The translations under genes and the position numbers were made by a program. A model generated the notes under the pieces. It was not told the origin of the DNA. It was given only the letters and a program-made list of their open reading frames with translations, and ran no database searches. From NCBI GenBank assembly GCA_947463775.1, contig CANHVD010000078.1, positions 1 to 14,374 of the forward strand: DNA of 14,374 bases, written 5' to 3'. Numbering within the stretch: the first letter of the stretch is position 1; the number at the start of each line of letters is the position of its first letter. The stretch is from Planctomycetaceae bacterium (lineage in GTDB: Bacteria > Planctomycetota > Planctomycetia > Planctomycetales > Planctomycetaceae). Below, one piece after another: positions 7,169 through 14,374 of this stretch.

Positions 7169-7302
7169 AACGATCTCCAGACAATCAGTTCAACGCAGGG
7201 GAATTGTCAGTTGGTGTTCTATCTGCCTGCCATACGATGTGGCATGCGTTATTGATCTGCACCATCCCTGCGCAGTGACTCCTGAAATATGTCGTTACTC
7301 TT

Positions 7303-7749
7303 TCAGTATTGGTCTGGAAGTTCTTTCGAAGCGGTTCGCTCCATCACCATCGGAGCATCGGCGTCAATCGAACGATCCTGCAGGCTGAAGCCTGTCATCC
7401 ACAATAAATCAGGGCTGGCATTCCGCATTGGAACCCTGATAGCAACTCGCCCGATTTCGCCAGCGTAATTCGCCGGGTAAACCTGAATCAAACAGTCTTT
7501 CGCGAGTGATGCACCAAGGAGCGATGTGACACGCTCTTTCACTTCGGATTCATTGGCTCCGGAAATGCACATCATCCGAGAGCCACTTTGGGCGGCATTG
7601 GCGACTCGAGTGTGAGCCGACATCAGCATGGAGAACTCAACGATTGAGAACACCAGCAATAAAAAGATTGGCAGGATTAACACCAGTTCCATCGAAAGGA
7701 TTGCTCCTTTACGATCAGGTCTTCTGGCGTTGATGAACTGCATCTTCAT
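7303..7749 (-). CDS. tadE: TadE-like pseudopilin
   Basis: This 148-residue TadE-family protein is a minor pilin-like component of Tad pili, normally processed by the TadV/CpaA peptidase. The N-terminus is basic (ARRPDRKG), then AILSMELVLILP starts a hydrophobic helix to about residue 43 containing the conserved Glu21. After the helix, TRVANAAQSGSRMM matches the TadE pattern of residues following the membrane segment. The C-terminal extracytoplasmic domain has two cysteines (61 and 86). Glu21 lies six residues after Gly15, so cleavage may follow Ala16 rather than Gly15. ATG 7749 is chosen. An in-frame ATG two codons later is possible, and the Shine-Dalgarno is weak. It lies between cpaA and cpaB on the same strand. 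Confidence 0.87.
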   Translation of the reverse strand: MKMQFINARRPDRKGAILSMELVLILPIFLLLVFSIVEFSMLMSAHTRVANAAQSGSRMMCISGANESEVKERVTSLLGASLAKDCLIQVYPANYAGEIGRVAIRVPMRNASPDLLWMTGFSLQDRSIDADAPMVMERTASKELPDQY

Positions 7750-7855
7750 GATTTACTCTAAACGCAAACGGAAGGGATACGTCTTAAGGTAGACGATTCC
7801 CTCCCGTCATTTCGGCTGAAGCAGCCGGGCTTCATGAAAAAATTGCCGAAGAATC

Positions 7856-8392
7856 TTACCATGGGCGATTTGTCAGAAGTTGAACCGCAACGACAGTCCA
7901 TGTTGCCAAAGCGACGGGCGCTGCAAACGCCATGACTCGTCGCTTCTGACGTTCGCCTGTCGTTTCTGCCGTTGCTTTGTTCTTGATGTATTGATTCTTT
8001 GTTCGGCGAATCCCCCGGGACAGGGCCGAGTAAATCACGACTCCAAAAGTTCCAACAGTTACAAAAACAAGGCTGCAGAACAGAACTTTAAGTGTCAGCA
8101 TGCCGCCCATCCATGGTCCCAGAGCTCCCATCAGCTTGACGTCCCCACCTCCGGCGGTTCCAACCATCCATAGAATGAACAGGATGCCAAAGCCGGCGGC
8201 AAATCCAATCAATGCTGTCCAGAGTCCATTCAATTGAAAGAACGCTACCTGATAAATCAGTCCCGCGAGGCACATCGGAACCGTCATCTTGTTCGGGATT
8301 TTTCGAGTGCGGATGTCGGAAATGGCAGCCACTAATGTGAACAGCAGCACGCAGACCAGAAAGACAATTTGGGATGTAGTCAATGTCGGCAT
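7856..8392 (-). CDS. cpaA: Prepilin peptidase of CpaA/TadV type
   Basis: This is an inner-membrane aspartic protease of peptidase family A24 that cleaves the leader of Flp prepilin and of TadE/TadF pseudopilins. The 178-residue polytopic protein begins with a membrane segment (about 8-24). The first catalytic aspartate follows in SDIRTRKIPN (Asp26), and the second is in the GxGD-type motif GGGDVKLMGALGPWMG (Asp84). Both are present. It lacks the N-terminal methyltransferase domain of PilD-type enzymes, as expected for CpaA/TadV. A basic loop lies at about 125-152 and a last membrane segment at about 153-173. It is the first gene of the - strand tad cluster, divergent from the oxidoreductase at 8628. 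Its substrate, the major Flp pilin, is not encoded in the window. Confidence 0.92.
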   Translation of the reverse strand: MPTLTTSQIVFLVCVLLFTLVAAISDIRTRKIPNKMTVPMCLAGLIYQVAFFQLNGLWTALIGFAAGFGILFILWMVGTAGGGDVKLMGALGPWMGGMLTLKVLFCSLVFVTVGTFGVVIYSALSRGIRRTKNQYIKNKATAETTGERQKRRVMAFAAPVALATWTVVAVQLLTNRPW

Positions 8393-8441
8393 TGTTGGAT
8401 ATCTCAGGTCGGAATACAGCGGGATTAAGCTGCTCTAAGTG

Positions 8442-8455
8442 TGGATCTCGATCCA
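8442..8455. promoter_or_regulatory. Inverted repeat in the divergent cpaA / oxidoreductase promoter region
   Basis: TGGATC and GATCCA separated by two bases form a compact inverted repeat. It lies in the 235-bp divergent intergenic region, 50 bases upstream of the cpaA start. The size and spacing would suit a dimeric repressor operator. No regulator gene is nearby and no second copy was seen, so this is only a candidate. Confidence 0.2.
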
Positions 8456-8542
8456 GGCAAAGTGATGTCTTTTCTCTTCAAAGGACGCATCCCGACTTTG
8501 CGACTGTGCTTCCAGGTCTGAGAACCAGTAAGATCGATCTGA

Positions 8543-8570
8543 TTCTTATGATCGCCGCAAACGATACAAT
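8543..8570 (+). promoter_or_regulatory. Candidate sigma70-type promoter for the CoA-disulfide reductase gene
   Basis: TACAAT at 8565-8570 is a good -10 match, with a poor -35 (TTCTTA at 8543-8548) at 16-bp spacing. It would place the transcript start about 50 bases before the ATG at 8628. The weak -35 keeps confidence low. Confidence 0.3.
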
Positions 8571-8627
8571 CCGGATAATTGGATACAGGCCCCGACGTAC
8601 ACCACCAGAACAGCAGGAACGAATGTC

Positions 8628-10301
8628 ATGACGCAGGCGTGCACGAGAATTGTGATTGTTGGCGGTGTTGCCGGAGGTGCTTCTGCAGCGACGAGGGCTC
8701 GTCGATGTAATGAGCATGCCGAGATCATCCTGCTGGAGAAAGATGAGTTCGTTTCTTTCGCCAATTGTGGCATGCCGTATCACATCGGTGGAGAGATCCC
8801 GGAACGCGGCAAACTACTGGTTGCAACCAAAGAACTGCTTCAGCGACGATTCCGCCTCGATGTTCGCACGCACAGTGAAGTTATTCGCATCGATCGAGCC
8901 ACGAAGGCCGTCGTTATTCGCCGCCTTCTGGACCACTCGGAATACTCATTAAAGTATGACAAACTGATTCTGTCGCCCGGTGCATCTCCATTCGTGCCGC
9001 CCATGGAAGGTGTTTCGTCCAAAGGTGTGTTTACGCTTCGCAATATTGCTGACATGGACAGGATTTCTGCGGCGGTCAGTGCAGGCGGGAATCAATCGAA
9101 AAAGGCCGTTGTCATTGGGGCAGGTTTCATCGGTATTGAAATGGTTGAACAGCTGGTTGCGAGAGGATTCCAGGCGGCGCTGGCGGAAGTGAATTCGCAG
9201 GTGCTGCCGTTAATGGACGCGGAGATGGTCGTCCCTCTTCATGAGGAACTTGGCCGACATGGTGTCACCATGGATTTTGGTGATGGTATTCGACGAATCT
9301 TTTCCGACGCTGAGGGCAATGCAACTGGAGTTGAATTGCAGAGTGGCAAGGTACTGGCAGGATCTCTCATTGTTCTGGGAATTGGCGTACGCCCAAACAC
9401 CGCGCTCGCGATCGATGCCGGGCTGACGATCGGAAAGACAGGAGGAATTTCCACGAACGCGTTTCTTCAGACCAGTGATCCCGACATCTATGCGGCCGGT
9501 GATGCCTGCGAGTATGTTTATGGTCCGACCGGTGAATCGATGCGAGTCTCCCTGGCTGGTCCTGCAAATCGTGCGGGACGACTCGCTGGTGAGCATGCGG
9601 CGACTGGACGATGTGCGCCAACGGCTGCTGTCATGGGGACTGCCGTCGTCCGAGTTTTCGAACAGACCGCAGCGATGACGGGACTTTCTGCCAAGGCCGC
9701 GCGGCGTTCCGGGGTTAACTTTCGCAGCGTGACTGTGATTGCTGGCCAGCACGCTGGATATTTTCCCGGGGCATCGCCAATTACGCTGAAGTTGCTTTAT
9801 TGTCCGGACTCCGGGCGAGTTCTGGGGGCTCAGGCCACCGGGAAAGATGGCGTCGATAAGCGGATTGATGTGATAGCCACAGCCATGGCGTTCAAGGCGA
9901 CTGTGAGAGACCTGACGGGTCTTGATCTGGCCTATGCTCCGCCCTACGGTTCAGCCAAAGATCCGATACATCAGGCGGCTTTCACGGCCTGCAACCAGAT
10001 GGATGGACTTGGTGAGGTGCTGGATGTTGATTCAGATTTATCTCAGTATCAGATTGTTGATGTGAGAACCTCGGCGGAGATCGCGAAGGCACCACTCACG
10101 GGCTGCAGCGGTGTTATCGAGATACCGGTTGATGAACTGCGCGAAAGGCTGCAGGAACTGGATCCATCAAAGCCAACAGTAGTCAGTTGCGGAGTCGGAG
10201 TTCGTGGCCATGTGGCCGAAAGAATTCTCGTGCAGCACGGTTTCAAAAAGGTGGTGAACCTCTCTGGAGGTGCAACTTTGCGGCGACGCGCGGTAAAATA
10301 G
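8628..10301 (+). CDS. FAD-dependent CoA-disulfide reductase-type oxidoreductase with C-terminal rhodanese domain
   Basis: This 557-residue flavoprotein disulfide reductase resembles CoADR-RHD enzymes, cytoplasmic proteins that reduce CoA disulfide, per- or polysulfides with NAD(P)H. Visible features are the FAD-binding VGGVAGGASA at 11-20 and the single active-site cysteine in SFANCGMPYHIGG (Cys47). The second nucleotide-binding motif VIGAGFIGIE is at 162-171 and the FAD motif DIYAAGDACE at 286-295. The dimerisation domain carries LAYAPPYGSAKDP at about 434-446, including the paired tyrosines typical of the group. A rhodanese-like domain spans about 470-557 with cysteine 521 in VVSCGVGVRG, while the usual GHIPGA-type segment is diverged. 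AGGAAC lies shortly upstream of the ATG. The gene is divergent from cpaA, and nnrD follows on the same strand. NADH oxidase or persulfide reductase activity are alternatives. Confidence 0.88.
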   Translation: MTQACTRIVIVGGVAGGASAATRARRCNEHAEIILLEKDEFVSFANCGMPYHIGGEIPERGKLLVATKELLQRRFRLDVRTHSEVIRIDRATKAVVIRRLLDHSEYSLKYDKLILSPGASPFVPPMEGVSSKGVFTLRNIADMDRISAAVSAGGNQSKKAVVIGAGFIGIEMVEQLVARGFQAALAEVNSQVLPLMDAEMVVPLHEELGRHGVTMDFGDGIRRIFSDAEGNATGVELQSGKVLAGSLIVLGIGVRPNTALAIDAGLTIGKTGGISTNAFLQTSDPDIYAAGDACEYVYGPTGESMRVSLAGPANRAGRLAGEHAATGRCAPTAAVMGTAVVRVFEQTAAMTGLSAKAARRSGVNFRSVTVIAGQHAGYFPGASPITLKLLYCPDSGRVLGAQATGKDGVDKRIDVIATAMAFKATVRDLTGLDLAYAPPYGSAKDPIHQAAFTACNQMDGLGEVLDVDSDLSQYQIVDVRTSAEIAKAPLTGCSGVIEIPVDELRERLQELDPSKPTVVSCGVGVRGHVAERILVQHGFKKVVNLSGGATLRRRAVK

Positions 10302-10409
10302 CGGTTCGTTGTCGGAGCTGTCAAAATGGCTTCTCAGTAAACAATTGACATGAGTCGTTTTGACCGATTTGCTTCATGTATTCGGACATCTGATGAAGGA
10401 CAAAGTTCA

Positions 10410-11300
10410 ATGGCCGAACAGCAGATTCTGCGTCCCTTTACGCTTCCAGCAGTTCCTCAACGTCCTGCGGACGGGCATAAGGGAACGTTCGGAAGGATTC
10501 TTGTGATGGGCGGATCGATTGGGATGAGCGGAGCCGTCTGTCTGTCCTCGGTAGCTGCACTTCGGGCCGGTTCTGGCTTAGTCACAGCTGTGGTACCGCG
10601 AGCAATTCAGAGTATCGTGGCAAGTTATGAACCCTGCGTGATGACCGTCGGTCTGAGAGATGATACTGAATCAGGATTATCAGAAGTCTCCGAGGAGATA
10701 ATCCTGTCTTTGATTGAGGGGCGTGATGCTCTTGCAGTGGGGCCAGGGTTGGGAAAAGTATCGGCTGCAGCGCGATTAGTGGAATCGCTACTGAGGCTGG
10801 CAAAGTGCCCTCTGGTTGTTGATGCAGATGGTCTGAATCTGGCAGCTGAGTATCATCTGTTTTCGCGTGTACGGCAATGTCCCTGCGTGATTACTCCGCA
10901 TCCCGGGGAGTTCGCAAGGCTAACCGGGCGTTCAATCGCGGACATTGAAAAGCATCGCGAGGAGATCGCACAGGAATTCGCGGAGTCTCATTCGCTTGTC
11001 GTCGCATTGAAGGGACCGGGGACGATCGTAACCGATGGAATCCGGCTGTTTCGCAATACGACTGGGAACTCCGGAATGGGCACTGGAGGCTCCGGAGATG
11101 TTCTCACCGGAATAGTTGTGTCTCTATTGGGCCAGCAGTTACCCCCATTCGAGGCGACGGCACTGGCTGTTCACGCGCATGGGCTTGCTGGTGATGTGGC
11201 TGCTGAACAGTTTACCGAACGCGGAATGATTGCATCAGACCTTCTTAAGTGTCTTCCTGAAGCCTGGCGACGGCTGGAGAATGCTCGGCTGCCAGCGTGA
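10410..11300 (+). CDS. nnrD: ADP-dependent NAD(P)H-hydrate dehydratase
   Basis: NnrD repairs damaged (hydrated) NADH and NADPH, using ADP to restore the cofactor. The 296-residue protein has the ribokinase-like YjeF C-terminal fold, with DGHKGTFGRILVMGGS at about 21-36, VDADGLN at about 137-143, TPHPGEFARLTG at about 162-173, and KGPGTIVTDG at about 201-210. The catalytic and nucleotide motif NSGMGTGGSGDVLTGI is at about 220-235, with Asp230. The epimerase (YjeF N-terminal, NnrE) domain that E. coli carries in the same protein is absent and would have to be encoded elsewhere. ATG 10410 is preferred because AAGGA lies nine bases upstream. An in-frame ATG at 10350 would add 20 residues without a Shine-Dalgarno. 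It lies 108 bp after the oxidoreductase on the same strand and converges on the HtrA-like gene only 13 bp downstream. Confidence 0.93.
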   Translation: MAEQQILRPFTLPAVPQRPADGHKGTFGRILVMGGSIGMSGAVCLSSVAALRAGSGLVTAVVPRAIQSIVASYEPCVMTVGLRDDTESGLSEVSEEIILSLIEGRDALAVGPGLGKVSAAARLVESLLRLAKCPLVVDADGLNLAAEYHLFSRVRQCPCVITPHPGEFARLTGRSIADIEKHREEIAQEFAESHSLVVALKGPGTIVTDGIRLFRNTTGNSGMGTGGSGDVLTGIVVSLLGQQLPPFEATALAVHAHGLAGDVAAEQFTERGMIASDLLKCLPEAWRRLENARLPA

Positions 11301-11313
11301 TCGGCTGGGTTTC

Positions 11314-13440
11314 TCAGAAGGAACGCAGAAGAATAGACCAGTCGGCGATCGTTCGTTCCGTCTCTGAATCGACGGGACGCGCTGTCCAGAACCCGGACTT
11401 GCGAAGTGCCTCCTGACATTGAGCCATCAGTGCCTGAGCCTGATTGGTTTCGGGCTGATCCAATAGAAGTACAGACTTATCTGCTCCATCAACACCGCCC
11501 GCTTCGGCTGCAGAGATCCATCCGTTGTTGAGGGCGATGCCACGGATTGGAGATGGGCCACCAAACACGAGTTGCCAGGCAAGCTGCGACTGTTCTCGAT
11601 TGCCGACAACGACGATGCGACGCAGGTCAGCTTTGGAACGACCTGCAAGGCTCTGAATCATTGTCATGACCAGCGGAATATCGTCGGGAGTCAGGCGAGA
11701 TTTCTCCGGGTTCACCGGGATGGCTACCATGAGTTTGTGCGAATCGAGAAACGGCTTCCATCTGGTCAGGATCTGATCCTCCGATTCCTGATCTGCTGAA
11801 AGCAAAATGACAATCCCCGGCAGGATTCCCGAGGGATTCGAAGAACCAAAGACGATCGCACGTCCTCGTTCATCAAAAGATAGTTCGCGTCGTTCCACCT
11901 GGTCTGGTGAACTTACTTCCGGCGTTTTGGCATCGTCCGAGGGTGCATCTTTTGGCGCACCATCTTCCGCCTTCACCTTAGCAAGATTCTCCTGGCTCAT
12001 TACGGACATCTCTTTCAGCAGTTCGGCCGAGAGACGCGTCACATTCTCGGGCCGGGCTTCCGTCGTGATTTCTGCCGACTTGAGATCTGGTTGCCCGGGA
12101 ATTCGATATTCGATTGCAAGTTTGTCGCCAGCCTGAAAATCAGCCAGTGCAGTGAATAGTTCTCCGGTGTCAGGAGTCGCCGTCCCGTTGATCTTCATCA
12201 GCTCAACGCGTGGCGGCAGCCCGCTTTTTGCTGCAGATGAATCGTTAATGACCAACAGCGGCACGGCATCTGATTTTTCGTCAGTCTTTTCCTCATCCGG
12301 CTTTTGTTCAGCGGGCGGTTTTGGTTCGAGCGGAAGGTTCTGCAAGAGCTTTGCAAGAGCCGCCGCGTCTGGCATGCCACCTTCCTGCTTCTTCCTGGCA
12401 ATTCGAGTCGTCAGGAAGCCAAGGTAACCAGGATTTGCTACGGGAAGTTCTTCGGCCAGTGTCACGGCGAAGGAAAGGTCCTCGTTTCCTCGCTTGATCG
12501 AGATTTGCAGTGAATCGCCAGCGTAGCTGGATGCCACGGCCTCCTCGAGAATACTCATTCGTTCAATCATCCGATTGTTCACTGAAACCAGCACATCGTC
12601 TTTCTTGAGGCCTGCTGTCTCAGCCGGCCCCTTCTGGATAACTCGCTCGATTCGTATACGGGAAGAAAAGACTCCTGCAGCTGCGAGTTTTACGCCGAGT
12701 TTACCAGCCTTCAAATCACGTCCAGCTTTTAACCGTTCTGCACTTCGCAGAGCATCTTCCATCGGAATGGCAAACCCGATGCCGGAGTCATACCACTCAA
12801 CTCCGGACGACGAACTGCCCTGCCCTCGCGGAGACAATGGCACCAGAATCCCCATTACTTGTCCCTGAAGATCGATGAGCGGACCTCCATAGTTTACCGG
12901 TGAGATTTTGGCATCCGACTGAATAGCCAACCCATGAATTCGATGAAGAGCACTTACGATCCCAACAGAAACATTGGATGATTCTGCTGCGTAAAATCGT
13001 CCCAGAGCAATCGACCATTGGCCAATTCTTATCGACTGACTGGATGCGGGTCGAACCGGAGTCCACTTTCCTTCTTTGGCTTTCAGAAGCACAAGACGTC
13101 GAAGATGATCTGTTGCGACGACTTCAACATTCGTGCGTTTTCCAGCGATGTCTTCGGCCAGAATCGCTTCAGGTTTGCCTTGTAACGCGAACTCACTCGT
13201 CAGAATTTCTCCAGCGTCTGAAATAACAACTCCGGTGGTCACAAGCGAGGAGACTTTATCTCCGTCAACGGATTGTTCTCCTCCGATCACACGAAGCCTG
13301 ACGACGGAAGCATCGGCAGACTGAACGGCAGCTCTCACAGCTTGTCCCAGTTCGTCGGCCTGAATGAACGAAGATGTTGAGGCGACAGCAAGCAAGCTGA
13401 AGACTGGAAAGACAAAGCGCTGAGTGAGACTAAGTGTCAT
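11314..13440 (-). CDS. Secreted HtrA-like pseudoprotease with two PDZ domains and a hydrolase-like C-terminus
   Basis: This 708-residue exported protein begins with a signal peptide (about 1-28, likely cut after FIQA). A trypsin-like HtrA domain spans about 30-235, PDZ1 about 245-330 (KLGVKLA, KGPAETAGLKKDDVLVSVN) and PDZ2 about 338-460, the last interrupted by a Pro/Lys/Glu-rich linker (about 370-390). A charged linker (about 465-515) precedes an alpha/beta-hydrolase-like domain (about 525-708). All three protease residues appear replaced: ILTSEFAL has Phe84 at the His site, RLVLLK has Arg115 at the Asp site, and SPVNYGGPL has Tyr184 at the Ser site. The hydrolase elbow reads GNREQ (613-617) instead of GxSxG. 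A binding, chaperone or scaffold role is inferred rather than proteolysis. The gene starts 12 bp after pcm on the same strand, so the two are probably cotranscribed. The ATG matches the signal peptide. Confidence 0.82.
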   Translation of the reverse strand: MTLSLTQRFVFPVFSLLAVASTSSFIQADELGQAVRAAVQSADASVVRLRVIGGEQSVDGDKVSSLVTTGVVISDAGEILTSEFALQGKPEAILAEDIAGKRTNVEVVATDHLRRLVLLKAKEGKWTPVRPASSQSIRIGQWSIALGRFYAAESSNVSVGIVSALHRIHGLAIQSDAKISPVNYGGPLIDLQGQVMGILVPLSPRGQGSSSSGVEWYDSGIGFAIPMEDALRSAERLKAGRDLKAGKLGVKLAAAGVFSSRIRIERVIQKGPAETAGLKKDDVLVSVNNRMIERMSILEEAVASSYAGDSLQISIKRGNEDLSFAVTLAEELPVANPGYLGFLTTRIARKKQEGGMPDAAALAKLLQNLPLEPKPPAEQKPDEEKTDEKSDAVPLLVINDSSAAKSGLPPRVELMKINGTATPDTGELFTALADFQAGDKLAIEYRIPGQPDLKSAEITTEARPENVTRLSAELLKEMSVMSQENLAKVKAEDGAPKDAPSDDAKTPEVSSPDQVERRELSFDERGRAIVFGSSNPSGILPGIVILLSADQESEDQILTRWKPFLDSHKLMVAIPVNPEKSRLTPDDIPLVMTMIQSLAGRSKADLRRIVVVGNREQSQLAWQLVFGGPSPIRGIALNNGWISAAEAGGVDGADKSVLLLDQPETNQAQALMAQCQEALRKSGFWTARPVDSETERTIADWSILLRSF

Positions 13441-13452
13441 AGAGTTTCCAAA

Positions 13453-14374
13453 TCATCTTCGAATAATCGATAGCTGCAGATCGTCAATATCCAATTGGCC
13501 GGTCGCGCCGTTGAGCCCAATCCGGATGATCATTTCTTTTGCCCCTGGAGGGACGGGGACTGTTGATCGAGCATTCTGCCAGTCGAAGCTGCCTCGCCAT
13601 TTCCCCATGACCTTTTGTCCAATTTCACGGCGGACATGGTCATAGAAATGAACCACGACAGCGGCCTGCTCTGTCACATCCTGACCGGGCACAATGCCTT
13701 CACAACGGACCCAATAATTCAGATTCAGCACTGCAATTGTCCGGCCGTCAATGGCTGATCCCTGCAGGCAATGAGACAGCGAACCAAAATCCTTGTTCTG
13801 AAAGCGAATACAGTAGGTGCCGGTAATTGGAGACTCGGTGCACATCGTTGTCTGACGCTGGTAATGCCAGCCGTCAACTTTCTCGTCACCGTTTTCATCT
13901 TCTTCAAAGGAGCCATTCACGATTTCAGGGCGAGTCGCGTCTGGTTGAATTCGCCGTTGCTCTTCGGACGCCCCTGTCATGGGCACGAAAAGGGTTGAAA
14001 TGAGCTTTTCATCTGTCAGCTTGCCATCCACTTTTGTGAACAGATGAAACGACTGCTGATATCGTTGGCCCACGGGGACAATCATCTTACCGCCCTCCTT
14101 GAGTTGTTCGACTAAAGGAGTCGGGACATTCTCTGGTGAGCAGGTCACTATGATTTTGTCGAATGGTGCGTGCTCGGGCCATCCTTTGTACCCATCACCA
14201 TCCAGCGTAAAGACGTTGTCATATTTGAGTTCTTTCAGTCTCTTTGTCGCCTGTTTGGAAAGAGGACTGACGATCTCAATTGTATAGACCTCTTTAACGA
14301 TCTCTGCCAGCACTGCTGCCTGATATCCACTCCCGGTTCCAATCTCCAGGACTCGATCTTCCGGCTGAGGATCC
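13453..14374 (-). CDS. pcm: Protein-L-isoaspartate O-methyltransferase with C-terminal jelly-roll-like domain (5' end outside window)
   Basis: The frame is open across the right edge, so the N-terminus is missing and 306 residues are seen. The catalytic part, about residues 1-140, is a PCMT-type enzyme that methylates isoaspartate with S-adenosylmethionine to start its repair. It shows VLEIGTGSGYQAAVLAEI (SAM motif I), DGYKGWPEHAPFDKIIVT and LKEGGKMIVPVGQRYQ. After about residue 150 comes an extension of some 155 residues. It begins EIVNGSFEE...GW and ends LDIDDLQLSI, a pattern typical of CenC-type carbohydrate-binding or galactose-binding-like beta-sandwich domains. Classical Pcm ends before this, so it is a fusion. 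It is followed after 12 bp by the HtrA-like pseudoprotease gene. The methyltransferase call is firm. The extension fold is inferred. Confidence 0.88.
   Translation of the reverse strand, partial: DPQPEDRVLEIGTGSGYQAAVLAEIVKEVYTIEIVSPLSKQATKRLKELKYDNVFTLDGDGYKGWPEHAPFDKIIVTCSPENVPTPLVEQLKEGGKMIVPVGQRYQQSFHLFTKVDGKLTDEKLISTLFVPMTGASEEQRRIQPDATRPEIVNGSFEEDENGDEKVDGWHYQRQTTMCTESPITGTYCIRFQNKDFGSLSHCLQGSAIDGRTIAVLNLNYWVRCEGIVPGQDVTEQAAVVVHFYDHVRREIGQKVMGKWRGSFDWQNARSTVPVPPGAKEMIIRIGLNGATGQLDIDDLQLSIIRR

Noticed and set aside
7813..7827. CGGCTG/CAGCCG hairpin between cpaA and tadE
   Set aside because: The stem is only 6 bp with a 3-nt loop and no T-run on the transcribed strand, so it is not supported as a terminator.
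8624..8632. ATG TCA TGA mini-frame overlapping the start of the CoA-disulfide reductase gene
   Set aside because: A two-codon frame at a start site is likely chance, and no leader-peptide features are seen.
10345..10350. TTGACA as a -35 box for nnrD
   Set aside because: No acceptable -10 sequence occurs 15-19 bases downstream.
10350..10409. Upstream ATG for nnrD
   Set aside because: It has no Shine-Dalgarno, whereas ATG 10410 has AAGGA at good spacing and begins close to the conserved domain.
14369..14374. GGATCC at the right edge as a biological signal
   Set aside because: It is an ordinary restriction-site hexamer inside the pcm reading frame. It may only reflect how the sequence was cut.

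Overview
This window looks like chromosomal DNA of a Planctomycetota bacterium. That assignment is an inference. It rests on moderate GC (roughly half, judged by eye), weak or absent Shine-Dalgarno sites before many genes, a Tad pilus locus of the kind found in that phylum, and large secreted PDZ/trypsin-like and methyltransferase fusion proteins. No rRNA, tRNA, CRISPR array, transposase or phage gene was seen.

Left edge (1-496): the 3' end of rplU (ribosomal protein L21) runs off the left edge on the + strand. It is followed by a rho-independent terminator and a second strong hairpin of unknown role. The gap separates rplU from the convergent tad genes.

Tad (Flp) pilus locus (497-8392, all on the - strand, read right to left): cpaA/tadV prepilin peptidase, a tadE-like pseudopilin gene, cpaB/rcpC, then a strong intrinsic terminator. 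After it come a tadG-like gene, a 529-bp stretch with no confident gene, cpaF/tadA (the ATPase), tadB and tadC. Together these encode the maturation peptidase, a periplasmic/outer-membrane assembly factor, minor pilins, the motor and the two-part inner-membrane platform. The secretin (cpaC/rcpA), the tadZ/cpaE localisation protein and the major Flp pilin are not here. The gene-poor stretch lies where cpaC-cpaE often sit.

Right half (8628-14374): on the + strand, divergent from cpaA, are a FAD/NAD(P)-dependent CoA-disulfide-reductase-type enzyme fused to a C-terminal rhodanese domain, then nnrD (ADP-dependent NAD(P)HX dehydratase). Converging on nnrD from the right edge is a two-gene - strand unit: a pcm-type L-isoaspartyl methyltransferase with an added C-terminal jelly-roll-like domain (5' end outside the window), and a 708-residue secreted HtrA-like protein. 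In that protein all three protease catalytic residues appear to be replaced, and the C-terminal alpha/beta-hydrolase-like domain also lacks its nucleophile. Damage repair (NAD(P)HX, isoaspartate) and thiol redox is a plausible common theme, but it is inferred only from adjacency.

The most interesting items are the double pseudoenzyme at 11314-13440, an 11-residue motif repeated in CpaB with almost completely different codons, the missing or reshuffled parts of the tad locus with its internal terminator, and the hairpin cluster at 304-435.
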